NCBI GenBank assembly: GCA_004352715.1
Contig: SCFE01000007.1
Span: forward strand, 215,529-279,528
Length of the DNA: 64,000 nt
Origin: Hofstenia miamia
Taxonomy: Eukaryota > Xenacoelomorpha > Acoela
Direction: 5' to 3'
Shown here: piece by piece, positions 11,090-23,828 of the stretch
How positions within the stretch are numbered: position 1 is the first letter of the stretch
Layout of the letters: every line of letters starts with the position of its first letter
Made by a program: the position numbers and the translations under genes
Notes under the pieces: model-generated
What the model was told of the DNA's origin: nothing
The model's input: the letters and a program-made list of their open reading frames with translations, nothing else
Databases searched by the model: none

Positions 11090-12576
11090 TTTTCTTAAAT
11101 ACTTACAGATTTTTAACGCTTTAAGTCTAAGTAAAATCTAATACAGTGAATCAGCATGAGCATGTATATATATTTGTAAATCTTGATCATGTGCAAAATA
11201 TATATTTTGTAGTATTCTAATCATTTTAAATGTATTAAATACTTTACTAGTACTTCGAATATATTAAAAATTGTGGCCACTTATCGCTGAGAAAAGAAAA
11301 AGGCAATTGAAATATAATGGCACTTTAATTTCGTTAGAAATGTTGATCTTCAGAAAATAATTCAGATTCAGCATAAATAATTACAAATACCTTAATAAAA
11401 TGAAGGAATAATATTATATTATTAAATTTCTATGTAAATCAAAACTCAGCTTAAATAAAGGCTTTAATGTCTTAAAATCAATTGAAAATATTTCTCAAAG
11501 TTAATCTGAGCTATTGATTCAGTAAGCCTCTTCATATTGTTTCAAAATTATTTAATACTGAAACTAATATCAAACTGAATTCGATAAATTTATCAATAAA
11601 TAAAGCTCTTAAATTATGTAAGCAAAGTACTTCATTCTCTGCAGATTTTGTCCTTCCTATTTTTCTACATGAACTTGCAAATGAATTTTCCCTTCACATA
11701 AAGATTCTTTTTGAATAAATAAAGTGAGATGCCAAACTTACTCCAAGGTCAGATTGGTGATTTAGTGAATGCAAAACTAAACAACTTCAATTTCAGAACC
11801 AGAAAATTTAAAAGTATAGTAATTGTCAGGGAGGTTGTTGACGTGGGGATACAATTTCTTCTATAGGTACTATATGGCGTTGGAAATTCAAAGTGAAAAT
11901 TTCTCAATACTCTACATTTCTTTGATGTCTAGGGTGTATATTGGTACTTGTGTGTACAGCAGACCAACAAAGTATCCTAGTGTATGGAAAACTCAGGCTT
12001 GCATATGGGAATGCTATTGTCTTCCATTTCCATTTCCACAACTATTTTAAAAACATTTCCATATTTTTCAATTAATTTTGACAGCCATAAATCATAGAGC
12101 TAATGGTTAGGGTTATATGTAACCAGAATTTTATTGATTTCAGTCAAATTTAGTCCCATTCGATTTGGTACCATCACAATCCCATGAAGTTTTTTGCCAG
12201 ATAGTCCTAATGGTCCCACAGAATAATTCAATTTTGATCAAAATTGGAAAGGTTTTGAGTAACATTCCGACATTACAATTCAGTTCAATAATTTGCAAAA
12301 ATTTGATTGGTTGAAACTGCAAAAGGAGTTCATAATAGAATTGTGAAACGTATTTGATCTTGGCCTCGGCCATGGTTATTTCACTTTCATATCTAGTAAT
12401 TATTTATATAAATAATTTAAAGTTAGATATGCGCGACACATGAAAAAATTCTTGCAGTAAACTCACATGCATCACAAAATTTTTGTAGATAATTCCATTA
12501 ATTGCAGTCTCATTAAATATTGCAAAATTTATGTGTGCGCATACAGTGTTGGAACTAGAATTAAATAACGAATGAT
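10977..12576. repeat. Duplication, copy 2 (starts inside a GPCR 3' end)
   Basis: The first 113 bases repeat the GPCR end. In the shifted frame they read FFLHLAIRHQFRNETLKF and then the CC tail, ending in TGA at 11087-11089. The GTGTAAAA that stops the GPCR frame in copy 1 is also present here. The remaining 1.5 kb matches copy 1 non-coding sequence. Confidence 0.85.
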
Positions 12577-12789
12577 CTGAAATCATGGGCGACAATTTCC
12601 ATATTTGGTTTAGCTATACCAGTGTATTGATGCAAAAATTTTACCATATAATTTAACATTAAGTAAATTTTTTTGTTGAATTTACTCTGCTTTCTATAAT
12701 TCAGACTAATTTTGGTTATTGTAATGGATTTCCATATTATGGAAATGGAATTGAAAATTCCATTTCCATATGTAACCTTGGGAAAGCTG

Positions 12790-13330
12790 CATTCTTGACT
12801 CCAATTACAAAGAATAATAATTGTAATGATAGTACACGTTATCATCCAATTTCAACACTACCCCGAATTTCCATTGTTTTAGAGAAAATAATCTTCGAAG
12901 CTTACTTCCATTTGTAAAAATTATAGTCCGAGATTGTCAAAATGATTTAAATTAACGCAACTTCTTATGTTTCTTGATACACTTTGTCGCCTTACAGATA
13001 ATAATACACTGACTATATGTATATACCTTGATTTTCAGAAAGCATTCGACAAAATCTCCAGCACACTTTTAAACAAATTACAATGCTCTCGATTTGATGC
13101 CGACTATGTTAACATTTTTATATCCTAGCCTACCATAGAAAATTTTAATGGCATTTATCCTCTTTTGCCAATCACCAGTGGTGGACCTCAAGGTTCAGTA
13201 TTTGCAGTTCTCTTTTTCCTCATTTATATAAATCTCTACACTCCTTATTTGCTAATGACTGCAAACAAAAAAATACTGACGTAAAATTTCTTGTAAAACT
13301 CGTTCAATAACAATACGTTAGAGCATTATA
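12790..13330 (+). pseudogene. LINE (jockey/CR1-like) reverse transcriptase, 5' part, artefactual copy
   Basis: Plus-strand reading with stops and frameshifts: YHPISTLPRISIVLEKIIFE, then YLDFQKAFDKISSTLLNKL, then SGGPQGSVFAVLFFLIYI and FANDCK. These are the fingers motif, the first catalytic Asp block (AFD), the PQGSVL-type block and a mutated F/YADD box (Asp to Asn) of non-LTR reverse transcriptases. It is dead. The same sequence recurs at about 13885-14425. Confidence 0.75.
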
Positions 13331-13473
13331 AAAAAGCATTGAAAATTACTCTGACATAATTAGCTATTACAAATACTCATATGCACTTTATTTACAAGTT
13401 GTTTATATGTATTAATAAAATTAACAGGTACATTATGTTCACATTCCCTCTTCTTCCAAGATTCGAATAGTTA

Positions 13474-13850
13474 TTACATTCTTTGAAGCAGCAGCTCGAT
13501 TTTCTGGCGACTAGTCTTAGTCAATGAGTCGGCAATAATATAATTAGCTTTAATATGTTTAAGGCTCCAGTATTTCTTAACAACGCCTTCACGGATGTAA
13601 GAAAAATCAATACAAAGTCTTTTTTCATTAGGATTTGAATTTGCATTAATATCAGTGATTAAAGAATTACTGTCGGAGTAAGCAATGATTTCAAGATAGC
13701 TACAAGCACTATTTATGAAGTGACGAATGTACCGAGCCATATCTAAAGCTTCTACCATAGCCATTGTTTCCGCCGCCAGGGTACTTTTTGCAACTCGTTT
13801 CAATTTTCTTGATTGCCATGCAACAATGTCCTGTCCAAAAAAATAATAAA
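13474..13850 (-). pseudogene. Copia-type RNase H fragment, artefactual copy
   Basis: The minus-strand frame has KRVAKSTLAAETMAMVEA, the strongly conserved STLAAE block with its catalytic Glu, then IIAYSDSNSLITDIN and IKANYIIADSLTK. This is the RNase H that ends Ty1/copia-type polyproteins. The frame ends at 13474. The same fragment is at 14568-14897, where more upstream sequence is visible. Confidence 0.75.
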
Positions 13851-13884
13851 GCTACNTTTCCATATGTAACCTTGGGAAAGCTGC

Positions 13885-14425
13885 ATTCTTGACTCCAATT
13901 ACAAAGAATAATAATTGTAATGATAGTACACGTTATCATCCAATTTCAACACTACCCCGAATTTCCATTGTTTTAGAGAAAATAATCTTCGAAGCTTACT
14001 TCCATTTGTAAAAATTATAGTCCGAGATTGTCAAAATGATTTAAATTAACGCAACTTCTTATGTTTCTTGATACACTTTGTCGCCTTACAGATAATAATA
14101 CACTGACTATATGTATATACCTTGATTTTCAGAAAGCATTCGACAAAATCTCCAGCACACTTTTAAACAAATTACAATGCTCTCGATTTGATGCCGACTA
14201 TGTTAACATTTTTATATCCTAGCCTACCATAGAAAATTTTAATGGCATTTATCCTCTTTTGCCAATCACCAGTGGTGGACCTCAAGGTTCAGTATTTGCA
14301 GTTCTCTTTTTCCTCATTTATATAAATCTCTACACTCCTTATTTGCTAATGACTGCAAACAAAAAAATACTGACGTAAAATTTCTTGTAAAACTCGTTCA
14401 ATAACAATACGTTAGAGCATTATAA
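13885..14425 (+). pseudogene. LINE reverse transcriptase, 5' part (second copy)
   Basis: Same content as the fragment at 12790-13330. From here the element is interrupted by minus-strand copia sequence and resumes at about 15555, so this is the copy physically linked to the LINE 3' part. Confidence 0.7.
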
Positions 14426-14567
14426 AAAAGCATTGAAAATTACTCTGACATAATTAGCTATTACAAATACTCATATGCACTTTATTTACAAGTTGTTTAT
14501 ATGTATTAATAAAATTAACAGGTACATTATGTTCACATTCCCTCTTCTTCCAAGATTCGAATAGTTA

Positions 14568-15390
14568 TTACATTCTTTGAAGCAGCAGCTCGATTTTCTG
14601 GCGACTAGTCTTAGTCAATGAGTCGGCAATAATATAATTAGCTTTAATATGTTTAAGGCTCCAGTATTTCTTAACAACGCCTTCACGGATGTAAGAAAAA
14701 TCAATACAAAGTCTTTTTTCATTAGGATTTGAATTTGCATTAATATCAGTGATTAAAGAATTACTGTCGGAGTAAGCAATGATTTCAAGATAGCTACAAG
14801 CACTATTTATGAAGTGACGAATGTACCGAGCCATATCTAAAGCTTCTACCATAGCCATTGTTTCCGCCGCCAGGGTACTTTTTGCAACTCGTTTCAATTT
14901 TCTTGATTGCCATGCAACAATGTCCTGTCCAAAAAAATAATAAAGCTACCCCAAATAGGGTCTCCAATAGAAGCATCCGAATATGCGTAAATTAGATTTG
15001 TAAAAGTCATAACATTTTTCAGGCAGTGTAAATGTCTAATAATTTTATTGATTTTAGACAACAATTGTCTCGCAGTCTAATGAGCAGATGATGTAGCTAA
15101 ATTTGCAAGATCAAAGGTGATATCAGGTCGTGATGTTGTACTCACACATAAATGCTAACCAATAATAGTTCATACCGGAATTGTGAAATCTTCATGGAAA
15201 TCTGAAAGTGATTCGAAGTACTTGTGTTGTGATAACTCGTATCCACTCAGGGTTAAACGGACTTGAACCCTAAAAAGTCTGTCCAATTACAGTCATCAAT
15301 GTAGTGGATTTTACCAACAACAAATCGTTTAGAGATAAGAGATATGATTTCACTTCTCCAAGAATTCTCGCCAGTGTTGATGATAACGTT
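14568..15390 (-). pseudogene. Copia-type retrotransposon fragment: RT C-terminus and RNase H
   Basis: Minus strand, in order from high to low coordinates: YFESLSDFHEDFTIPV, then STTSRPDITFDLANLATSS (the connection block after RT), then INKIIRHLHCLKNVM and AYSDASIGDPIWGS (start of RNase H), and the STLAAE block with IIADSLTK at the end. All are hallmarks of Ty1/copia pol. Stops and frameshifts separate the pieces, so it is a fossil. No LTR was identified. It lies in antisense between two parts of a LINE. Confidence 0.7.
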
Positions 15391-15554
15391 ATTCTAAAAA
15401 AACAAAACACAGCTTTTTATCCATGGAACATAGTCCCTATAATACACATTCACACCAGAGTTTTGACGTATCGGTGAGGCCATAAACTCCAGTCTTCAGC
15501 TTCTTTCGGTAGAGTAACAAAAAACGTCTTAATGCTGACGTAATGTTTCCTTCA

Positions 15555-15860
15555 AACTTCAAGCAGATCTAAATAGCTTTGAAAATTAGGTATCCATGAA
15601 TGCTATGGACTACAACATTTCAAAATGTAAAGCAATATATTTTAAGGCATCTCCTAATGGCAATCTATTCAACTTTACTCTTTATGGTGAAGAAATTCCA
15701 TGGGCCAGTTGTGTAATAGATTAGAACTTCTAAAGAATTAACATGGACACCTCATATTAAATCGTGAATAGCAAAATCATGCTCTGTGTTTTTCAGAAAC
15801 TTTCCTTTCTCTTGTATCCTGCGAATCAAAATCTTACTACTAAAAACCTTGTGTATTTAA
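15555..15860 (+). pseudogene. LINE reverse transcriptase, 3' part
   Basis: Plus-strand reading LQADLNSFEN, then MDYNISKCKAIYFKA and FTLYGEEIP, then TWTPHIKS in another frame. This is the region after YADD in jockey/CR1-type elements (the DL-x-x-F/L-x-x-W, N-x-x-KC-x, and LTW-x-x-HI-x-x blocks). With the part at 13885-14425 it makes one LINE split by about 1.1 kb that includes antisense copia sequence. Confidence 0.65.
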
Positions 15861-16690
15861 ATATTAAGATATGATTCACAAATTGTTTTTCTCAGCATTG
15901 CTTACCTTTGACATTTTAGTAAGTTATAAAATCGTATTTCAATGGATCTATCTTGATCCAAGTCTCACTTTCAATGATTGTCTCCTTGTTTCCACTGCCA
16001 CTTCTTTGGAATATCTAGATTTAATGTTCTTCTACAAAATAGCAATTGGAAAGTACGAATTAAATTTAACTTTGTGGATGTTTCACCTAGTTCAGTTTCA
16101 TGAAGATCACATAGATTATTTCTACGTCCAAAAAGATTTTAAAAACTATCTAGTGACTAATCATATAGTCTACCAGAATAAACAACTTAGTTAATCATTT
16201 ACATTTAAAAACTGAAATAAGCTGTTTTTGTCATCCAGATGTCTTTAAATGTGAACTTCTTAATTATATGCATTTACACAAACAAATTCTTGCTCTTTCT
16301 CTATTCATTATCAATGCTCTACTTGCAGAAGATAAGGCATCCCACATTTTTGCTAGACTTTTTTTTTCATTGTCTATGGTTGTGGTGTCTTATCATAGAA
16401 GATCTAGGGCTTGGGTTGCATTGACTAAGCCATCGACCAATCAAGTTGATAAACAAAGTTCAAATTTTTATTCAATAAATATTGGACAGGACTGCTACAT
16501 TTATGTGTTTAGACAAGGTCCTAGGTTCGTGTTCCAACTCGACTCGAATTGAAAAGACTGATGTACTCGAACGAAAAATATTCCGACTTGCACGGTCCCT
16601 ATATACTCGAGACGTCACTCATGTACTGGAATTGGACCCGTATTATGAATTAGCTGTAACCCGTACTCTCAGCCCATAATTGGATAATTG
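15861..16690. other. Unassigned stretch with short open frames
   Basis: Overlapping plus-strand open frames at 15871-16194, 16239-16424 and 16268-16552. The first may include the decayed LINE C-terminus. None shows a domain I recognise or consistent splice sites. Confidence 0.3.
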
Positions 16691-16694
16691 TATG

Positions 16695-17060
16695 GAGATG
16701 CTTTCACAAATGAAATGTGTAAAATCATCAAAGTTGATGGAATAATGTATTCAACCAATTATGTGTCAATCTTGCGTGAAAATTTGTTGGCAGTCCACAA
16801 TTATATGATTTTATTTTAGCAAAAATGCCGAATCTTGTCACAAAGCACGACTCACCAAACACTATAAGAAAATCAGGTAGCCCTTATCCTAAATTGACAT
16901 GTAAAATTCCTGACCTCTATGTAATGAGGATGCTTGGTCAGAATTGAAAGGAAGAGTAACTAAACGTCAAACTTCGAATATTGAGGATACTTGGAAAGCG
17001 ATTGAACAAGAATTTTATGAATTTTTTAGTGATTTTCTGAAAAAACTTTTCTTTTTTGTG
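16695..17060 (+). pseudogene. Tc1-like transposase remnant
   Basis: Plus-strand pieces in shifting frames: KIIKVDGIMYSTNYVSILR followed by ENLLAVHN, and later EDAWSELKGRVTKRQTSNIE then DTWKAIEQEFY. These correspond to the region between the first and second catalytic Asp and to the IE-x-x-W-x-x-LK-x-x-V block at the third acidic residue of Tc1-family DDE transposases. Stops in between show it is inactive. Confidence 0.65.
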
Positions 17061-17129
17061 CCCAATCGGGTTAATGAATTGATTCAGCAAAATTGATTGG
17101 TTATCCGATACTAATGAACTTAGAATTCC

Positions 17130-17369
17130 AACATTATACATTCTTTCTGTTGTTGAAATATTGAGCATGCCAAATACAAATATTTTTTTGACATTTTCAA
17201 TTTTTTTGGTGCCCTTCCATTTCTTTTGTCCAATGTTATTTTTAAATAGATAAGAAATAATGAAAATAAGATTTTCTCCAATAATTACTAGGATGTTCTT
17301 TCTAATTTTTTCTAAGCAAAATAATAGCGTTTCATTACCTGTTTGCAACATAATGTGTAGATAACCCAA
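17130..17369 (-). pseudogene. Possible Merlin/ISXO2-like transposase scrap
   Basis: The minus-strand frame contains NNIGQKKWKGTKKIENVKK followed by IFVFGML. It resembles the K-x-G-x-x-K-x-x-x-G-x-x-x-x-G-x-WVFG block of ISXO2/Merlin transposases. Only this short segment matches my memory of the family. The open frame runs on to 16938, but that part overlaps the Tc1 remnant on the other strand. Confidence 0.35.
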
Positions 17370-17884
17370 ACGTAAAAAAATAACGCTTTCTCAATACTTT
17401 ATCCAGATCTGTCGTTTATCCTACTCTGAACAGAAAAACAATAATTTTATAAAACAGACTTCTTAAGCTATTAAGAAGTTACGTTAACGCTAAAAGCTTG
17501 GGGTATAAAATGTCAATAGCGCACTGAGGGGGCCGAATCGGTCTCCTCTTTTATTACAAAACTTTTAAAGTAATGAGTTTTGGCACAATGAAATACCAAC
17601 CTTGTCCATTTTCAAAAAAATATGCTCATTGGTTTCGATTTTATATGCAAATGAATTTGTGACGTCAACAATTTTTGGAAAACCTAAATTAATTGTGCAT
17701 TAAAGATAGAAGCAAACAGTTTACTTAGCTCGTATTCCTTCTAGTTATTCTCAAAGACTTACTCTAACAGTAAACAAAAAAAATTCCCTCAAGCTCAACG
17801 TATATTACGTAAAAACCGCCATTTTCATAGGGTGACGTAGGTTGAATGAGACAATCAAATTATTTTTGAACAAATGCAAGCAGC

Positions 17885-18590
17885 CAGTGGTGGATACAGA
17901 AATATTTTTTAAAGGGTGCCCAATTCAAAATAATATGCTAAGTACATAATTCGGCTGGCTTAAAAGTATTGAATTTATATTTTTTATAATCCAAAACTAT
18001 GCAATTTTTCAAAACCCAACTGAATTTTTTATAAACTAATTATTTCATTGTTTTTAGCCCAAAGTAGTAATATTGATAGGGGGCAATTGTGTGAAATATC
18101 AAATTTTTCAACAAAATAAAATTCTTTTTTGAAACAAAGCTATTTTTGTGTAATATTTTTCACAAAAATATGCTCTAAATTGAATTCATTATGTATTTTA
18201 AGTTGTAGGATTTCATTGTGCACTACAAATGAGAAGTTTTTAGTGTATTTTTAATGATATAGGATTAAGTAAAGTACAAAATTTTGTTGAATATTTTGAT
18301 AAATTCCAAGAAAATCGAACTTCCTAAAATGCAAAAATCTTGCTAAAATCAATGAAATGGTAAATCTACGAAAAATTGTGATGGGTTTTGAGAAGTCACT
18401 GAAATGTCTCTTGTAATTTTGGAGAAGGTTTATGTTGGTGAGGCCCACCCATATTATTGAATTTCAATGAAAAATTTGATACACCTTAATGGTTACAAAA
18501 GAATTTAGTTTGTAATTTTTGGCACCACTTTAACGAACTATTATTTTAGAGGGGCCCGGGCCCCCTCGACTCCATCTGTATCCACCCCTG
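17885..18590. mobile_element. hAT-like MITE with 8-bp target duplication
   Basis: Left end CAGTGGTGGATACAGA, right end (inverted) CAGGGGTGGATACAGATGG. Flanks: CAAGCAGC at 17877-17884 and TAAGCAGC at 18591-18598, 7 of 8 matching. The interior includes a segment also present in the element at 62081-62438. No transposase is encoded. Confidence 0.8.
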
Positions 18591-18598
18591 TAAGCAGC

Positions 18599-19433
18599 AG
18601 TATGAAACATATTTCAATTTATGACTTAGTCTTAATCAGAATTAATAAGCAGTTAACAGTAATCTATAAACTTCTCAACTAGGTTTTGGAACTCCTCTTT
18701 TGAAATCTTTTTCAGGAAACGCAACGACTTCTCCAAAACTTCATTTTCATCATCAAAACTTATCTAGTTGAAAAGTTTTTCCTTCAAATCGAACAGTCAT
18801 CGATCACTTAAGTGGATGATCACGGAGTATGGCGGTACCAATCTCACAAAATGTACGGAATCACCTGTTTGGATACAGTGGTTGCTGCAACATAAAAATT
18901 GTAGTAAATATTGCATAGTATGGTTTTCTTGTTCGCCAGCCCCCGTCTTGTAACAAATAGCTCTGTTTCATTTTTTGCAAAACAGGATGACTGATGAGCT
19001 TAATAAAGTTTGGAAGGGATGTGCAATTATCTGGATACAAGAGTTTAATTCGAATTTAAGCGCAACATTTTAAATAATCATTAATCTCGCTGCAAATAAT
19101 CTAAAATATATCAGTAAAGTACCAATTAAATAAAGAAATATATTGGATGAACTGCATAAGCTGCATCATTGATTATTTGTTTAAAATATGTAAAACTATT
19201 TTAGACTCTAATTTACAAGTTGAATTGGAGCAAAATAATTCTATGTTCATAGTCCAACTTGGTAATTCAACTGAACATCTTTTGCAGATTATGATCATCT
19301 GTTTTTAGTTGATGGCAATTTTCAAGATCAATTTTCGAATCATCACTCCACAGTTGGAAAAATTGGTGAGAAATTGAAGAAATATTTAATTTGTGCAAAA
19401 AAGTTTAATAATCTAATATTTAATGTGGCAACC
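18599..19433. other. Gene-free interval
   Basis: Only one short open frame (18768-18953), with no recognisable domain; nothing else supported. Confidence 0.45.
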
Positions 19434-19434
19434 C

Positions 19435-20179
19435 GCCTAAGTTGGATCGACGCGGACGAATAAAAATAATCCGACTTACAAGAAATCCAATATACAATTT
19501 TAGGGGAATTTTTTTGTTAACTGCGAATTATGTAACAATAGATTTTTACGAACTTAAAGTGTTTTTCAAGTACAATTAATGCAATGCACAATAATTTTTT
19601 GTATTCCTTTATTACATTCATCTCATAAATCAAAATCATCATCTAAATACTTGAAAGAGAAAACCCCATTATTATTTTTGTATTCCTTTATTTCACACAT
19701 CACATAAATCAGGGAATTGTCATTTTAACATCACCTAATTTTACTTGAAAGATTACCAGCCAACTGATTTAAAATATCACCCATTGACGGCACTGCACAT
19801 AAACATATCTATGTTGACCTCTATATGAACTGTATGTAGGTCAATACCATGGAGCTATGTATAGTAGCTCTATGGTCAATGCTGTGAGCTGTGCTGTAGT
19901 ATTTCAGTATTTTTACTACGCGATAGAAAATATTTATGCTATGCTTGAATCGCGTGCAAGACAATTTCCATCCGTGGGAATTGTGAATGAAATTTTCAGT
20001 ATTAACTTTGCTGCCTGTACGTAGATTTCAGTCCGATTTAGAATTTATCTGACTTAGAAATATCCGACCTAAAAAAATTGTGTGTGTGTGTACATATTGG
20101 AGTTTGTCTGTTCTTTATTAATAGTACGAGTTACGTGAAAATCCGACTTAGTCACATCCGAATTTGGCGGGGTTGCCTG
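19435..20179. mobile_element. Non-autonomous element with GGCAACCC-type inverted ends
   Basis: The left end GGCAACCCGCCTAAGTTGGA and inverted right end CAGGCAACCCCGCCAAATTC form long terminal inverted repeats. A TA follows the right end. Inside, CCGACTTA words recur near both ends, extending the inverted similarity. This is typical of pogo/Tigger-like MITEs. No coding capacity. Confidence 0.6.
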
Positions 20180-22482
20180 TATTAATATATTTGAAACCAT
20201 ATTTTCTGAAACAAAATTAATTGAAAATGTATACTATGATAATTGCAATAGCAATGTTACAGTTTTTCAGAAAAACAATTTTGTTATATTTGGTGTTTTT
20301 AGTTTTCCATATTCATTTTGCTACTAAAATTGTATTTATCATATTTTAAAAAAGATCATTAACATAAATGTTTATCCATAAGACCTTTTTGCAATTAAAC
20401 TACATATTTATAAACTGAGATACAAAGTAGAATTTCATATTTATTTTGTTCAATATCATCTTTCGTATATTTGTTTTAAAAAAAAATTGTTATGCAATAA
20501 CGTATGGCAATAAAATTGCAATAAAACCTATATGCACATTGACTAAGACAGAGAAGAAGCTAACAAATTTTTCACAAAGCTCAATGAAATAATTGCTTCC
20601 TTGAGTGCTTAAATATATTTTGTCAATGAATTTCAAATATAAAAATGAATAGAAACATTTGTTAAGCAGTTAAGCCTTTGCCCATTGTTTAAATTCCAAT
20701 CATGCAATGATTAATTTTCAAAACTAGCATAAAGATTATATGTATGCATGTATACATAATGAATTGTAGGATAAAATTCATCTACTATAGATTTTAGGTA
20801 TATACTATTTGGGGAAGCTGTAAGTGCGGTTGGTTGAGCCATGGGTTGAATTAAGTCTGGTGTTAGGTTGGGTTACTCAGTATATACAATGAGGTTATAG
20901 ATTAAACAAGATTTATATAAGCTTTTTACATTTTCACCTTAACAAAAATCTGATCTAGCTATATTAGATGGCGTCTAAAAAAGACACATTTTCTTCATTG
21001 GTATTTCACATACATTTGTTGCACTTGGACTTAATTTTTGATAAAGTCAATTTTCATAATGCGGCATTAACAGAATTTAATTTAGGAGATGTCTTACAAG
21101 ACCCTGAAGACAGCACTATTACTGAAGGTTGAAAACGAGCGTCTAACTTCTTCTAATGAATTAATTTTTTTCATGGTTATCTACTAACTACCGCAAAAAA
21201 TGTGATTTTTAAATTTTAGCAAAGCAATCATATTAGAATTCATAAAAAATCATCACAATTTAAATAAAATTACAATAGAAAAGATTACCATTTGTGAATG
21301 TACATAGATGCCATTGTTAATTTAACTGAAGTCAATAAACCAACTAAACAAAAACAATGATTTTGCAAAATACATGCTTAGATCTGCTGAAAATAGACAT
21401 GGTGATTATGCTACTTTTTATTGGCCAACCGAATGATCATAATATATAATTGCTAAAAGGAGTGCATAATCTCAGTCATATTTCTCATATTTTGAAGATT
21501 ATGACCGGTTACAAAAGCAACTCATTGTCCTAGAAGATCGGGTTATGCACACATAGTCTGACTATATTGCAAGCATTGTGAAAAACAGAAAAACAACATA
21601 TACAGTAGCTAATAGACATAAAAATGAAACACAATTACGATGGAAGAATCAAAATTGGGACAAATATGAAAACTGTAAGTTGTCATTACGAGAATCAAGC
21701 AGCAATAGAGAATGAAGTTTATCCAATTTTGTTTTGACCCATTTCTGCTTTCATTGACCGTTGACCTCATTCACTCTGTTAAGAAAGAAAATTCTCTAAC
21801 TCGTTTACCAGGGAAAAAAGCTCGCTCGGTGATCAGCTTACATCTTTGGCTTAGACTATAAAGTTGCGAAAGTAACAATTTTTGACATCTATGAAGGGTC
21901 TACAAATGTCGAAGGAATGTGAATCATCAGAAGGTGCATATGAATAATCATTTTTATCCAGATATACTTAATTATCAAATGCATTTAGGATATTGGCTGT
22001 GTTTCTTCAAACACAGATTTATAAGTACTAATTTCATGAGTATTTTGATAGTTTTCGTCTTCATAAATACACGAGGTCATCATTTTTGCATTGGATTAAG
22101 AAGTTCAGCGGCATAAAGTGTTTCTATGTTTATCTTTAAGGCTCTGTTATTGTTGAAAAAGAAGTGCTGAAAGTGCACGAGTACGCCAATACACTAAAAG
22201 GAATAAAATAGAAACCAAGAGGAGGATTTCATTATATACTTGCATCTTCAGGGAAATCTTAGCACTAGAAAGGTCAAAATAATTTTGCTATTAGAAAAGG
22301 CAGAGCGGGCCAATTGACCCATTGCACAATTGAAATATGTATAAGTTCACACAATATTTATCAAAAACTAAAAAAAATAAATACGATTGAGTTTCACCAT
22401 AAGTAGCGTATTGGTAGTCTTTCATCTCAAACCATGCAAAAATTAACCAGTAATGGTAACTAAAGAAGAAGTTCATTAATCA
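20180..22482. other. Gene-free interval
   Basis: AT-rich. A patch at 21250-21720 reads with some coding texture (for example YATFYWPTE), but it is full of stops and matches no family I can name. An open frame at 21919-22116 likewise has no domain. Confidence 0.4.
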
Positions 22483-23032
22483 CAGTCAATTGCGCTTTAT
22501 CAGTATCGGGTTTACTTGTACACTTTCTTAAGTCCGAATTGTTAATACTATTCATCCGTAATTCGTTGTAAATTTTTGGTCCAAATGTCATTTTGTATAG
22601 CAATTGTACATGCTTAAACCGTAGCGAAATTTGAGCATTCAGTTGATTTAAATAACAATTACTCATTTTAGTGATCGTATAATGTACACAAGTACACAAG
22701 GCGCTGTTCGTATAATGCATTTTGATTTGTGAATTGATTACATGTTCGTATAATACATTTTGATTTGTGTAAAAAACATGTTCTGTGAAGTAAGTTTGTC
22801 AATAGCTGTCCCATTTTCCGCCTATCCCTTGTCAGAAAACCGTTAACGCAATTTCGTGATTCTTCTCAACAGTCATTCTTCTGAAATCTTGACAGGTTTG
22901 TTTCCACCCCTGCAACAACCTAGCCCCGCCAGAAATTTCATATTTTCAATATCGGATTTGAAATTTTCCAATTCACAAAATCCGGACAAAAATCAGCTGT
23001 CCACCAGAATATGGATAAAGCGGAATTGACTG
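22483..23032. mobile_element. pogo/Tigger-like MITE
   Basis: The left end CAGTCAATTGCGCTTTATC and inverted right end CAGTCAATTCCGCTTTATC differ at one position. The CAGT start and following TTTATC are the form of pogo-family termini. The right flank is TA; the left flank is CA, a likely mutated TA. Inside lies only non-coding sequence, with AGTCCGAATT/AATCCGGACA near the two ends. Confidence 0.7.
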
Positions 23033-23828
23033 TACTAAGTTAATTGGGCGTACATTATGCACAACACATCTGGAAAAATCTGAATATTGCTTACTTAATC
23101 CATTATGTTTCAAAATGATATACCTTTCCTTCTCATTTGCGAGCAATACAAAAAGCTAGTTATTCTTTCAATGTATATGTTCTCTGATGAAATGTTTTGA
23201 ATTGCACTCTCTTGTTTGCCAATCAGAATTACTAAATATTCCTTTAACGTACGGATTTAATATTCTTTTACAATATCTAGTAGTAATATGTCAAAGCATA
23301 AATATTTGAATTTGCGTTTCATATGTCTAAAGCCCTAAAGCACTTGGTGTAGGCAATGACACTAATGATATTATATGTATTATAGAAAATAATGAAAAAA
23401 ACATGTAACAACAATGAAGAAGGAATGAGTGACAATTGAATTCCAATAGGCACTGATATAGACGATTTCTTGACAAATAAAATTTACTTCGTCAAATGAA
23501 GAATACTTATACCATTCTTATGATGCTAAGATTTCTACAAATCTTTTATGGTTTTTGAAAGGTTCAAGTCAAATTTGTTTTTCATTTCTACCATAGAGGT
23601 GTGTTAAACACTCTTCGAAAAAAAATTTCAACCTTGGTTACACTGAAAACTATTGTATGCAAATCCTTACGAAAATTGTCTACATTTACAAGTCAAGAAA
23701 AGAAGTAATTTATTGTCCAGTAACAAATATGGATAATGCAGCTATGGTTTCTTATTAATTATAACTTTGATAATGAATAAAGCAGAACTCATCAGATGAG
23801 ATTACAAAACAGCAATTTAAAGCTGGTA
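23033..23828. other. Gene-free interval
   Basis: No supported feature. Confidence 0.4.

Larger units (their letters stand above)
12763..14949. repeat. 1093-bp direct duplication joined by a single N
   Basis: Bases 12763-13855 and 13857-14949 have the same length and look identical, separated by one N at 13856. It contains a LINE reverse-transcriptase fragment and a copia-type RNase H fragment, so both appear twice. Identity plus a lone N points to an unmerged contig overlap, not a real tandem repeat. Confidence 0.9.

Noticed and set aside
16268-16679. Overlapping plus-strand frames
   Set aside because: Adjacent to LINE and Tc1 remnants; no coherent domain. Probably non-coding debris.
19435-20179. 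GTGTGTGTGT tract (20081-20090) as a promoter or Z-DNA element
   Set aside because: Very short and inside a transposon; no gene next to it.
22460-22720. 86-codon minus-strand frame
   Set aside because: It lies across the left terminus and interior of a pogo-like MITE and crosses the inverted repeat.
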